In this document: positions 1-5,240 of the stretch, piece after piece | Numbering within the stretch: the stretch's first letter is position 1 | Layout: each line of letters starts with the position of its first letter | Source: Candidatus Moraniibacteriota bacterium | GTDB taxonomy: Bacteria > Patescibacteriota > Minisyncoccia > Moranbacterales > GCA-2747515 | Direction: 5' to 3' | NCBI GenBank assembly: GCA_029938745.1 | Contig: JAOZUJ010000053.1 | Coordinates: 1-6,777, forward strand | Length of the DNA stretch: 6,777 nucleotides | Program-made: the position numbers and the translations under genes | The notes under the pieces: model-generated | What the model saw: only the letters and a program-made list of their open reading frames with translations | Databases searched by the model: none | Told to the model about the DNA's origin: nothing

Positions 1-1770
1 GCTGTATATAAACAAGTTCCTGTTGAGCAATTTGGTTTTTGGGAGACGGATTCTTCTGCACACACAGGAGATGAGCCTTATGAATTACATATCAGTGAAG
101 ATGCGCGTAATGACAAAACAACTGTTGAATTGACAGTTGCATCAACTGTGATGAGCTCACTTACAGGTGCGATGAATTATTTGATCCATTATCCGTATGG
201 CTGTATGGAACAAACGACAAGTGCATTTATGCCAGCTGTTTTAGCAAAAGAAAATCCAGTATTTTTTGCAGATGCAATTACGGGCAAGAATATTGATGAA
301 ATTATTAAAGTGGGTATTGCACGATTAACTGATAAACAAAATGCAGATGGTGGATGGAGCTGGTGGGGCGGTCACTCGAATGTGTTTTTGTCTGCGTATG
401 TGGCAGAATATATGGTTCGTGCACAATCACTTGGATATGAAGTTGGTACTGATACTCTTTCAAGATCGCAACATTACTTTGATCGTCAAATATCACGAGA
501 CGGAACGCAACTTTTTGTGAATCAAGATGGCGAAGAATTTACTGGGGAAATGTCACTAGATACACAGATTATGGCTGTGTATGGTCGTTCCATTTTTGAT
601 AATGATGAACTGCCAGAGCTTCGTGTGCCTACGGGACTTGATTCTGACCTTGTGGCAATGGCTGTAATTGCAAATGTACGTAATGGGTACACAAACAAGG
701 GAACGAATGGATATGATGTACTTGTGTCACAAATGAAAAGTGAGGGGAATAGTTCATTTTGGCCAGCTGGAAACAAAGATCGCTTTGGCTCAATTGACGC
801 TTCAAGTGGTATAGCACTAAGAGCATTTCTGTTGTCTGATGGGGACACGGATACGGCTTCACGAGTAATGCATCATTTCCTTACTTCTCGCCAAAAAGAA
901 TATTGGACAAGCACTTTTGCAACAGCACAAGCTATGGAGGGATTTGTCGCATATGCTGAGCGTGAACAGGAGAAATCACAAAATTATACAGCAAAGATCT
1001 TTGCGGATGATACACTCATGGCAACAAAAACATTTACAGATAATGATACGCTGACAACCGTACAAATTCCTGTAGATAAAATCAAAGATGAGGGTTCAAT
1101 TGTTTCTATTAAAACAGATAAGGAGCCAGTAACATTGTATTCAACACTTCTGACGAGGTTGTATCATACAAGCAATGAAGCAGAGCCTGTTTCGCGAACA
1201 ATTTCTTTGAAACGTTCTTACACAAATGCAAAAGGTGAAAATTATTCCATTGGTATCGGAGATACCGTTATTGTTGATTTTGTGGTAGATGGACTGAAGA
1301 CAGGGGATTATTATTTTATGATCGAGGATCAATTGCCAGCTGGTATGGTGCCACTTAATGAGCATTTAGATAATGTGTCACGAGATGATATATCTTACGA
1401 TGAATATAATTATGCACAAAAAGAATATACAAAAAATGGTGTTATTATTTCTGATAGTTATATATATAAAGGTGGTCAGAAACATTATCGATATAGAGCT
1501 CGTGTTGTGAGTGGTGGTGACTATAATGTGCCACCTGCACAAGCGGCACTCATGTATATGCCAGAGATTTATGCACATTCAGGTTCGATAGCAATGCATA
1601 TCAATAATGAATCACAAGTTGTGAGTGTGGATGGAAGTAAAGTAGATGAACAAAAGAATGTGTTGAGTGACTCACAGTTAAAAAGTATTGCAGTTGGTTT
1701 TATTGTGCTACTGACGATCGTATCATTAGGGCTTGTTGTGTTCTTACGCAAAAAACATAATGTATCGTAA
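1..1770 (+). CDS. Bacterial alpha-2-macroglobulin family protein, C-terminal part (5' end outside window)
   Basis: The reading frame is open from base 1 to the TAA at 1768-1770, so 589 residues of a longer protein are visible. Residues near 64-72 read YPYGCMEQT, the bacterial form of the macroglobulin thioester motif (Cys68, Gln71), which in this family covalently traps attacking proteases. The alpha-helical thioester domain follows, with the typical ADGGWSWWGG stretch. The distal part matches the bacterial MG10 domain (EDQLPAGMVP, then RARVVSGGDYNVPPAQAALMY-type sequence). The protein ends with a hydrophobic helix (about residues 562-582) and a basic tail, RKKHNVS, predicting a C-terminal anchor in the cytoplasmic membrane with the body outside. 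Classical E. coli YfhM is instead an N-terminal lipoprotein. Its last 11 bases overlap the MEMO-family gene. Family assignment is firm; the protease-trapping role is inferred from the intact motif. Confidence 0.93.
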   Translation, partial: AVYKQVPVEQFGFWETDSSAHTGDEPYELHISEDARNDKTTVELTVASTVMSSLTGAMNYLIHYPYGCMEQTTSAFMPAVLAKENPVFFADAITGKNIDEIIKVGIARLTDKQNADGGWSWWGGHSNVFLSAYVAEYMVRAQSLGYEVGTDTLSRSQHYFDRQISRDGTQLFVNQDGEEFTGEMSLDTQIMAVYGRSIFDNDELPELRVPTGLDSDLVAMAVIANVRNGYTNKGTNGYDVLVSQMKSEGNSSFWPAGNKDRFGSIDASSGIALRAFLLSDGDTDTASRVMHHFLTSRQKEYWTSTFATAQAMEGFVAYAEREQEKSQNYTAKIFADDTLMATKTFTDNDTLTTVQIPVDKIKDEGSIVSIKTDKEPVTLYSTLLTRLYHTSNEAEPVSRTISLKRSYTNAKGENYSIGIGDTVIVDFVVDGLKTGDYYFMIEDQLPAGMVPLNEHLDNVSRDDISYDEYNYAQKEYTKNGVIISDSYIYKGGQKHYRYRARVVSGGDYNVPPAQAALMYMPEIYAHSGSIAMHINNESQVVSVDGSKVDEQKNVLSDSQLKSIAVGFIVLLTIVSLGLVVFLRKKHNVS

Positions 1771-2686
1771 AGTTTCAAAAAAATATAAGATCATTGGCGC
1801 TGTGATATTTACAGTTAGTGTTGTTGGCGTACTTCTTATTTTGAAATATGGTTTGTTTGATGATGCTAAATATAGTGAAAAAGAACAACAGATAGTGAAT
1901 GAGGATAACAGTGTTCACAGTACAGAGCAGTTTTTTGATGAGTATTTTTTTGAGCGAGGTGTTTCTGCAGAGCGATCACAAGAAAAAAGTGACAAGCACA
2001 TTTCTGGTGCGATCGTGCCACACCATCTTCTCGCTAGTTTTATAATTGCTGATATCTTTGCAAAAATCGCACAGCAAGGTACGCAGACAATTATTTTACT
2101 TGCACCAAATCATCAAAACATCGGAAATGCACCAGTTCTCACAAGTGGACTTGCGTGGGAGACTCCATATGGGAAAATAATGCCACATGATGAAATTATC
2201 AGTTCACTTATACAAAAAGATTATGTAGTAGCAGATGAGGATATATTAGATAAAGAACACGCAATTGGCGGATTATTGCCATTTATTTCATATTATGACA
2301 ATACCGTTCGTATTGTGCCACTTATTTTACGTCAAAATATGACGAGAGAACAGTTGCAAGGCTTGTCTCAGAGCATTGCAGATAGTGTAGATGATAAAAC
2401 AGTTGTTGTTGCGTCTGTGGATTTTTCTCATTATTTAAATAGTGATGAAGCAGAAAAGAATGATGAAAAGACATTGAAAGCAATGGAAGGGCATGATTAT
2501 GGTGCGCTACTTCAAATGAATAGTGATTATCTTGATTCGCCAGAGGCAATTGTCACACTATTGCAAGTCATGGAACAATTAGATATAAAAAAATCAGAGA
2601 TATTACACCATGCAAACTCTGGCAGATTGATGGATGAGTCTTTTGCGCAAACAACAAGTTATTTTGGTACGATTTTTGTTGAGTAA
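1760..2686 (+). CDS. amrB: Membrane-anchored MEMO-family protein (AmmeMemoRadiSam system protein B-like)
   Basis: This 308-residue protein starts at ATG 1760, overlapping the macroglobulin gene by 11 bases, which suggests translational coupling. A TTG at 1733 could extend it by nine residues, but the ATG places a basic stretch (MYRKVSKKYK) directly before a hydrophobic helix (about residues 11-29). That arrangement predicts cytoplasmic N-terminus and external body. The MEMO fold is shown by VPHH (87-89), LAPNH (114-118), AWETPYG (132-138), EHAIGGLLPF (166-175), SVDFSHY (219-225) and HHANSG (283-288). The histidines at 88/89, 118 and 224 correspond to the family's metal-site histidines. MEMO proteins are related to extradiol dioxygenases, and their bacterial role, usually beside AMMECR1 and radical SAM partners, is unsettled. 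Those partners are not in this window. The family call is strong; the biochemical role is unknown. Confidence 0.87.
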   Translation: MYRKVSKKYKIIGAVIFTVSVVGVLLILKYGLFDDAKYSEKEQQIVNEDNSVHSTEQFFDEYFFERGVSAERSQEKSDKHISGAIVPHHLLASFIIADIFAKIAQQGTQTIILLAPNHQNIGNAPVLTSGLAWETPYGKIMPHDEIISSLIQKDYVVADEDILDKEHAIGGLLPFISYYDNTVRIVPLILRQNMTREQLQGLSQSIADSVDDKTVVVASVDFSHYLNSDEAEKNDEKTLKAMEGHDYGALLQMNSDYLDSPEAIVTLLQVMEQLDIKKSEILHHANSGRLMDESFAQTTSYFGTIFVE

Positions 2687-2709
2687 ATTAATAAATATTC
2701 AATCATCTA

Positions 2710-2749
2710 TTAATTACCCATTTAAATATCCATTTAAATGGGTAATTAA
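2710..2749 (+). terminator. Strong hairpin after the MEMO gene, possible terminator without U-tract
   Basis: Two 18-base arms (2710-2727 and 2732-2749) are perfect reverse complements around a four-base ATCC loop. The pairing continues imperfectly outward: AATCA at 2701-2705 pairs with TGATT at 2755-2759, with one bulge and one mismatch between. It begins 23 bases after the MEMO stop codon and lies before the ispD promoter, as expected for a transcript boundary. No run of T follows the right arm, so it is not a classical intrinsic terminator. It could instead stabilise the transcript 3' end or bind a protein. The structure is seen directly; the function is inferred. Confidence 0.5.
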
Positions 2750-2807
2750 ATATGTGATTCTTGTGGAAAAAGTCTAATTGCGATAAGATAAATGAAAGGG
2801 TAAGAGG

Positions 2808-2816
2808 TGATAATAT
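2808..2816 (+). promoter_or_regulatory. Extended -10 promoter element for ispD
   Basis: TGATAATAT fits an extended -10 (TGn followed by the hexamer TAATAT at 2811-2816). The start codon lies nine bases after the hexamer, so normal initiation would begin about three bases before the ATG and give an almost leaderless ispD mRNA. No good -35 box is seen at 16-18 bases spacing, which extended -10 promoters can tolerate. The same nine-base string precedes ispF. Confidence 0.5.
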
Positions 2817-2825
2817 GTAGTTTAT

Positions 2826-3515
2826 ATGAATATTGCAATTATACTTGCTTCGGGGATGGGCAAGAGGATGGGAGCGGATAAAAATAAGGTATTTTTGGAA
2901 TTGGGTGGAAAACCGCTTATTTTTTATACTTTGGATAATTTTGAGCAGTCTGCTGATATAGATGAAATTGTTATTGTCGCAAAAGAAAATGAGATTGACG
3001 ATATGCAGGGACTTGTGGATGAGTTTGGATTTGAAAAGGTGTCTCATATTATTGCAGGTGGTAAAGAAAGGCAGAATTCAGGACATAATGGTGTGAGGTG
3101 TGTCTGTGATAATTATGATGCGGCTGACACTGTTGTACTGTTTCACAATGGTGCAAATCCATTTGTGAGTAGTGAAGAGATTAAATGTGTTGCAGATGCA
3201 GCAAGAGATAGCGGTGCTGGTGTTGTAGCACATCCGACAAAAGATACAATTCGCAGAGTTGATGATAATGTATCAAAAGGTGTGGTGGACAGAAGTGAAT
3301 TGTGGAATATGCAAACACCGCAAGCAATACAGCTTGAATTAGCACTGGAAGCTTTTGATAGTGCAGATGAAAAAGATTTTTTGGGGACAGATGATGTGTC
3401 ACTCGTCGAAGAACTTGGCGGTGATGTTGTGATTGTAGAAGCCTCTGATAATAATTTTAAAGTAACAACTCCGATTGATTTGGCACTTGCTGAGGTTATA
3501 TTGAGTCAAAAGTAG
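2826..3515 (+). CDS. ispD: 2-C-methyl-D-erythritol 4-phosphate cytidylyltransferase (IspD)
   Basis: This 229-residue protein has normal family length. It transfers CMP from CTP to MEP, giving CDP-ME in the cytoplasmic MEP isoprenoid pathway. The N-terminal nucleotide loop LASGMGKRMG (7-16) carries Arg14, and Lys21 matches the family's second catalytic basic residue. GGKERQNS (78-85), KDTIRR (139-144), VDRSELWNMQTPQ (154-166) and FKVTTPIDLA (211-220) are all present, so the equivalents of E. coli Thr140, Arg157 and Lys213 are kept. The usual HDAARP segment reads HNGANP (107-112), replacing the equivalents of Asp106 and Arg109. The ATG is chosen because the family motif begins a few residues later and a -10 element sits just upstream. 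No Shine-Dalgarno sequence is correctly spaced. A related cytidylyltransferase of other specificity is possible, but ispF and ispE nearby favour IspD. Confidence 0.9.
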   Translation: MNIAIILASGMGKRMGADKNKVFLELGGKPLIFYTLDNFEQSADIDEIVIVAKENEIDDMQGLVDEFGFEKVSHIIAGGKERQNSGHNGVRCVCDNYDAADTVVLFHNGANPFVSSEEIKCVADAARDSGAGVVAHPTKDTIRRVDDNVSKGVVDRSELWNMQTPQAIQLELALEAFDSADEKDFLGTDDVSLVEELGGDVVIVEASDNNFKVTTPIDLALAEVILSQK

Positions 3516-3529
3516 AGTATTGTGCCTAG

Positions 3530-3608
3530 TGTCATCTCGAAGGATTTATTTGATACGTTGTAGGTTTTGAGATTCCTCCACTTCGCATTCGCTACGGTCG
3601 GAATGACA
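3530..3608. repeat. 79-base inverted-repeat element (REP/MITE-like)
   Basis: The stretch between ispD and ispF is bounded by TGTCAT (3530-3535) and its reverse complement ATGACA (3603-3608). The match extends inward as TGTCATCTCGA against TGTCATTCCGA, nine of eleven bases. Further in, both arms carry an AGGA(A)T segment. The right arm has about 20 extra G+C-richer bases (around 3578-3598) that the left arm lacks. Its composition differs from the surrounding AT-rich DNA. It resembles dispersed palindromic repeats of the GTCATTCCGA...GGAATCT type seen in many bacterial genomes. There is no coding capacity. Whether it recurs in this genome cannot be judged from one copy. Confidence 0.6.
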
Positions 3609-3632
3609 AGGTGGAAAATAATATGATAATAT
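3603..3632 (+). promoter_or_regulatory. Promoter for ispF, with -35 inside the repeat's right end
   Basis: TGATAATAT at 3624-3632 is an extended -10 identical to the one before ispD. ATGACA at 3603-3608 matches five of six bases of the TTGACA -35 box, with 18 bases to the TAATAT hexamer (3627-3632). That -35 is the terminal repeat of the 79-base element. The ispF ATG comes ten bases after the hexamer, predicting a leader of only a few bases. Confidence 0.5.
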
Positions 3633-3642
3633 AGAAAATAAT

Positions 3643-4122
3643 ATGTTTAGAGTAGGAATAGGACAAGACTCTCATCCATTTGGTGAAGATGAAAATAAAA
3701 GATGTGTACTTGGTGGAGTACAAGTTGATGATGTCATTGGCTTTAAGGGAAATTCAGATGGTGATGTGATCATTCATGCACTTTGCGCCGCTATTGAGCA
3801 GGCACTTGGCAGAAAGAATTTTTCAACTTATGCTGATGAGATGTATGAAAGAGGGGTAACTGATAGCAGAGAATATCTCAAAGTAGCTGTGAGTCATATG
3901 AAAGAGGACGGTTTTGAAATAAATAACGTAGGTATATCAGTAGAGTGCAAAACACCAAAGATCTTACCGATTGAAGACAAAATAAAACAAAACCTCGCAC
4001 CAATTTTGGAAACAGACATAGGTAGCATTGGAATAAACGCAACAACAGGAGAAGAAATGACAGCATTTGGCAGAGGTGAAGGTGTACAGGCTTTTGTGAT
4101 CGTGAGTTTAAACAAGTTTTAA
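3643..4122 (+). CDS. ispF: 2-C-methyl-D-erythritol 2,4-cyclodiphosphate synthase (IspF), divergent
   Basis: This 159-residue protein matches the family's usual length. IspF cyclises CDP-ME 2-phosphate to MEcPP with release of CMP, normally as a trimer with a zinc ion. GIGQDSH (5-11) supplies zinc ligands Asp9 and His11, and SDGDVIIHAL (38-47) supplies His45. The C-terminal nucleotide motifs INATTGEEMTAFGRGEGV (131-148) are well kept. Two departures stand out. The catalytic-site histidine of the usual HSDGD is Asn37. The normally conserved GDIG...FPDTD loop is replaced by GRKNFSTYADEMYERGV (56-72), losing the equivalent of E. coli Asp56. TDSREYL resumes the family pattern. The start gives the expected N-terminus, and no Shine-Dalgarno is visible. 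A decayed copy of the gene's last 41 bases lies at 4605-4645. Family membership is firm; activity is probable but needs testing. Confidence 0.9.
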   Translation: MFRVGIGQDSHPFGEDENKRCVLGGVQVDDVIGFKGNSDGDVIIHALCAAIEQALGRKNFSTYADEMYERGVTDSREYLKVAVSHMKEDGFEINNVGISVECKTPKILPIEDKIKQNLAPILETDIGSIGINATTGEEMTAFGRGEGVQAFVIVSLNKF

Positions 4123-4136
4123 TTAATTTAATTTTT

Positions 4137-4145
4137 TAATATAAT
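4137..4145 (+). promoter_or_regulatory. -10 elements before the 139-residue gene
   Basis: TAATAT (4137-4142) and a consensus TATAAT (4140-4145) overlap just before the ATG at 4150. Initiation from TAATAT would start at or one base before the ATG, giving a leaderless transcript. No -35 is recognisable. The region is very AT-rich, so chance matches are likely and confidence is limited. Confidence 0.35.
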
Positions 4146-4149
4146 ATAT

Positions 4150-4569
4150 ATGAAAGAAGGCGAATTTTATGCAGGTGCAAGAAAAAAAGCAGATGGATCA
4201 ATGGATTTATCTCAGGCAGCTGCATATAAACCAAAAGAAAAAAAAGATGAACAGTCAAAATTAGTTTCTGAGAAGGATAAGGCAAAAGCAGAGGAGCTTT
4301 TCAAGGCTTTTGAGAGAGGCGGGGGTTCTATAGAAGTTCAAGAAGCTAAATTAAGAGTAAAAGATCTTACTGAACAGTTAGAAAGATTTAAAAAAAGTGA
4401 CATATTTGATCAAGAAACTGCGGAAGATCTTGAAAAAGAAATAGAATTAAATCAAAGAGTTGTTAATGGAGAAAAATTAGTTGATGTACTTGATAGTATG
4501 CAGTCAGATGAAGATAAAAAGAGAATAGAAGAATCAAGAAAGCGTATTGCTCAGATGAAACAGTTATAA
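4150..4569 (+). CDS. Hypothetical charged, probably coiled-coil protein of 139 residues
   Basis: I do not recognise this gene. The product is rich in Lys, Glu, Asp and Gln, and has no cysteine, no signal peptide and no membrane segment, so it should be cytoplasmic. The first 50 residues look disordered and basic (GARKKADGSMDL, then KPKEKKDE). From about residue 50 to the end, heptad-like spacing of Leu, Ile and Val among charged residues (for example LRVKDLTEQLERFKK, and the terminal IEESRKRIAQMKQL) suggests long helices or a coiled coil, broken by FERGGGS at about 54-60. It lies 27 bases after ispF and is AT-richer (117 of 360 bases G+C at 4201-4560). It sits between the true ispF end and a decayed duplicate of that end, so it may have been acquired. 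Continuous frame and sensible composition support a real gene. Confidence 0.65.
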   Translation: MKEGEFYAGARKKADGSMDLSQAAAYKPKEKKDEQSKLVSEKDKAKAEELFKAFERGGGSIEVQEAKLRVKDLTEQLERFKKSDIFDQETAEDLEKEIELNQRVVNGEKLVDVLDSMQSDEDKKRIEESRKRIAQMKQL

Positions 4570-4604
4570 AAAATTTAAAAAGGTAATATATACTTTGATG
4601 AGGT

Positions 4605-4645
4605 GTGTACAGGTTTTTGTGATTATTAGTTTAATTAAGAAATAA
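4605..4645 (+). pseudogene. Decayed duplicate of the ispF 3' end
   Basis: By hand alignment without gaps, 32 of 41 bases match the last 41 bases of ispF (4082-4122), including the stop codon. In the matching frame the remnant reads CVQVFVIISLIKK before TAA, against GVQAFVIVSLNKF in IspF: eight of thirteen residues are identical and two more differ conservatively (Ala/Val, Val/Ile). Resemblance continues a little upstream (TTTG and GAGGTG) with gaps, then fades. An ATG at 4598 would give a 15-residue peptide, too short to be IspF. The differences look like coding divergence, so it may be the tail of a second, older or foreign ispF. No downstream similarity remains. Confidence 0.6.
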
Positions 4646-4663
4646 CAAAAGATTTTTTAAATT

Positions 4664-4691
4664 TCTACCGTACCTTTAAAGGTACGGTAGA
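4664..4691. other. Perfect 28-base palindrome upstream of the kinase-like gene
   Basis: Each half is 14 bases (left half TCTACCGTACCTTT), and the whole equals its own reverse complement. As RNA it gives an 11-base-pair stem with a UUUAAA loop. A T-run lies before it and an A-run after it, the reverse of a bidirectional terminator, so a normal U-tract terminator is excluded on either strand. It ends 16 bases before the ATG of the kinase-like gene. It could be an operator for a dimeric regulator, a 5' mRNA hairpin, or a transcript boundary like the 2710-2749 hairpin. Confidence 0.6.
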
Positions 4692-4707
4692 GCATAAGTA
4701 AAAAAAT

Positions 4708-5226
4708 ATGAAAATAGTTATAATAAATGGTCCGTGTGGAATAGGAAAGAGTGTTGTAGCGGAAAAAATACATGGCGATATCCCATTGTCTTTTTTACTA
4801 GACATTGATGCACAACGAAGGTTTATTAGTGGGCGTAGGGAAAATGCAAAAGAAAGCGGAAAAATGGTTATGACAATATCTCAAAATATTTTAGAAACAT
4901 GTTTGCAATTAGGTGTTGATGTTGTGATTGATAAAATGACATTTGATAAAAATGTTTTAAATTTTTATTATAAAATTGCAGAGAAATATGATGCAGATAT
5001 TTATGAGATCATATTATTTGCGTCAAAGGAATTGGTGACAAAAAGAGCAGAAGAGCGTGGATATGATACTAGTGGAAGATCGGGATTGTTCACGTCTCAA
5101 AAGTGCGAATATTTTTGGGAAGAAATAAATAAAGTTAAGGATATCAGAAAAAAAGCTCATATCATTAATGTTGAAGAACTTACTGAAAATGAAGTGTATT
5201 TAGAGATAAAAAATATTATTAATTAG
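4708..5226 (+). CDS. Small P-loop NTPase, kinase-like (AAA_33/zeta-toxin-type fold)
   Basis: This 172-residue protein begins with a strand and Walker A loop, IINGPCGIGKS (5-15). FLLDIDAQRR (29-38) fits the second-strand acidic segment of small-molecule kinases such as shikimate or gluconate kinase. DVVIDKM (71-77) fits the Walker-B-like strand, and TKRAEERG (111-118) resembles an arginine-bearing lid. These features suggest ATP-dependent phosphorylation of a small molecule; the substrate is not apparent. There is no signal peptide or membrane segment. The ATG immediately precedes the P-loop strand, so the start is secure despite no Shine-Dalgarno. It is AT-rich (146 of 480 bases G+C at 4741-5220) and ends 14 bases before ispE. 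Position between ispF and ispE hints at co-expression, but a pathway role is unsupported. A toxin-type kinase is an alternative; no antitoxin is evident, though the preceding small charged protein might be considered. Confidence 0.75.
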   Translation: MKIVIINGPCGIGKSVVAEKIHGDIPLSFLLDIDAQRRFISGRRENAKESGKMVMTISQNILETCLQLGVDVVIDKMTFDKNVLNFYYKIAEKYDADIYEIILFASKELVTKRAEERGYDTSGRSGLFTSQKCEYFWEEINKVKDIRKKAHIINVEELTENEVYLEIKNIIN

Positions 5227-5227
5227 A

Positions 5228-5233
5228 TATTAT
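5228..5233 (+). promoter_or_regulatory. Possible -10 element for ispE
   Basis: TATTAT, five of six matches to TATAAT, begins just after the kinase-like gene's stop codon and ends seven bases before the ispE ATG. That spacing again fits a leaderless transcript. No -35 box is clear. Readthrough from the kinase-like gene is equally possible because only 14 bases separate the genes. Confidence 0.3.
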
Positions 5234-5240
5234 TTTTATT

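Noticed and set aside
1733..1759. TTG at 1733 as the start of the MEMO-family gene
   Set aside because: It adds nine residues of no family resemblance; ATG 1760 gives a standard basic N-terminus before the membrane helix.
130..1770. TTG at 130 as the start of the macroglobulin gene
   Set aside because: The frame is open back to base 1 with family-like sequence, so the gene begins outside the window.
2703..3047. Reverse-strand open frame of about 114 codons across the ispD 5' region
   Set aside because: It runs through the hairpin and antisense to well-supported ispD motifs; its composition (many Ile, His, Asn) is typical of an antisense shadow in AT-rich DNA.
3530..3608. CRISPR repeat or insertion sequence
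   Set aside because: Only one unit is present, with no spacer series and no transposase; an inverted-repeat element fits better.
4664..4691. Palindrome as a classical bidirectional intrinsic terminator
   Set aside because: T-rich sequence lies before it and A-rich after it, the opposite of the arrangement needed on either strand.
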